A DNA stretch of 13,754 nt from Sanchytrium tribonematis (Eukaryota > Sanchytriomycota > Sanchytriomycetes > Sanchytriales > Sanchytriaceae): contig JADGIG010000181.1 in NCBI GenBank assembly GCA_018985235.1, positions 1-13,754 on the forward strand, given 5' to 3'. The notes below the pieces were generated by a model, which saw only the letters and a program-made list of their open reading frames with translations, searched no databases and was not told the DNA's origin. A program made the position numbers and the translations under genes. Within the stretch, counting starts at the first letter, position 1. Each line of letters begins with the position of its first letter. This document shows positions 13,680-13,754 of the stretch, in pieces.

Positions 13680-13754
13680 TTATTTGACCATTGCTCTGAC
13701 TGGAGTTCTCTCTGTTTTCCCAACACCATCTCTAATACCTGGTACCTCTAATCC
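13680..13754 (-). CDS. C-terminal end of another gene, 5' part outside window
   Basis: The last 24 codons and TAA (13682-13680) are visible: GLEVPGIRDGVGKTERTPVR then AMVK. The end is Gly- and basic-rich, like the tails of C and D, so it could be a further member of that family, but 24 residues cannot decide. Its TAA lies inside AATAAA as in most genes here, which supports a real gene end. The frame is open to the right edge. Confidence 0.55.
   Translation of the reverse strand, partial: GLEVPGIRDGVGKTERTPVRAMVK

Noticed and set aside
1-13754. Chlorarachniophyte nucleomorph as source, suggested by 19-20 nt introns
   Set aside because: Many proteins carry signal peptides, the Pho85-like kinase is of fungal type, and base composition is not as extreme as in nucleomorphs. 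Intron length alone does not decide.

Overview
The window looks like a stretch of nuclear chromosome from a gene-dense, AT-rich fungus-related eukaryote, plausibly a reduced parasitic early-diverging lineage (rozellid or microsporidia-like). That placement is inference. It rests on a PSTAIRE kinase whose wording is that of fungal Pho85 kinases, a yeast-like NTF2, spliceosomal introns of only 19-20 nt, intergenic gaps often under 100 bp, AATAAA signals overlapping or abutting the stop codons, and many lineage-specific secreted proteins with very short signal peptides. The standard genetic code fits every gene, and TAA is the usual stop. I saw no tRNA, rRNA, CRISPR array or intact mobile element.

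Left part (1-3880): a truncated secreted leucine-rich-repeat protein (minus); the transcription coactivator and ribosome-quality factor MBF1 (minus), divergent from a casein-kinase-1/tau-tubulin-kinase-like kinase with a 19-nt intron (plus); then a seven-helix membrane protein (plus).

Middle (3913-7039): two paralogous secreted proteins, called here A (3913-4872) and B (5714-6445). They share a nearly identical promoter and signal-peptide segment but have strongly diverged mature parts. A paralogous 3' fragment sits just after B, and a decayed RNase H remnant lies upstream of B. The 609-bp stretch between A and the fragment holds A's promoter and a bZIP-like palindrome but no recognisable gene.

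Right part (7039-13754): NTF2 (20-nt intron), an acidic secreted protein F, a 2-oxoglutarate/Fe(II) oxygenase-like protein, a Pho85-like kinase (19-nt intron), a type I membrane protein E with a Met/Gly/Pro-rich tail, secreted or membrane proteins C and D of a second family, a paralogous 3' fragment after D, and the last 24 codons of another gene at the right edge. All are on the minus strand.

Conserved housekeeping genes (MBF1, CK1, NTF2, PHO85-like) are thus interleaved with secreted, fast-evolving genes that could act at a host or environment interface. Several secreted genes share a TATA-like ATAAAAG box 20-35 nt before the start codon and C-rich runs beside it. This suggests very short 5' leaders and co-regulation.
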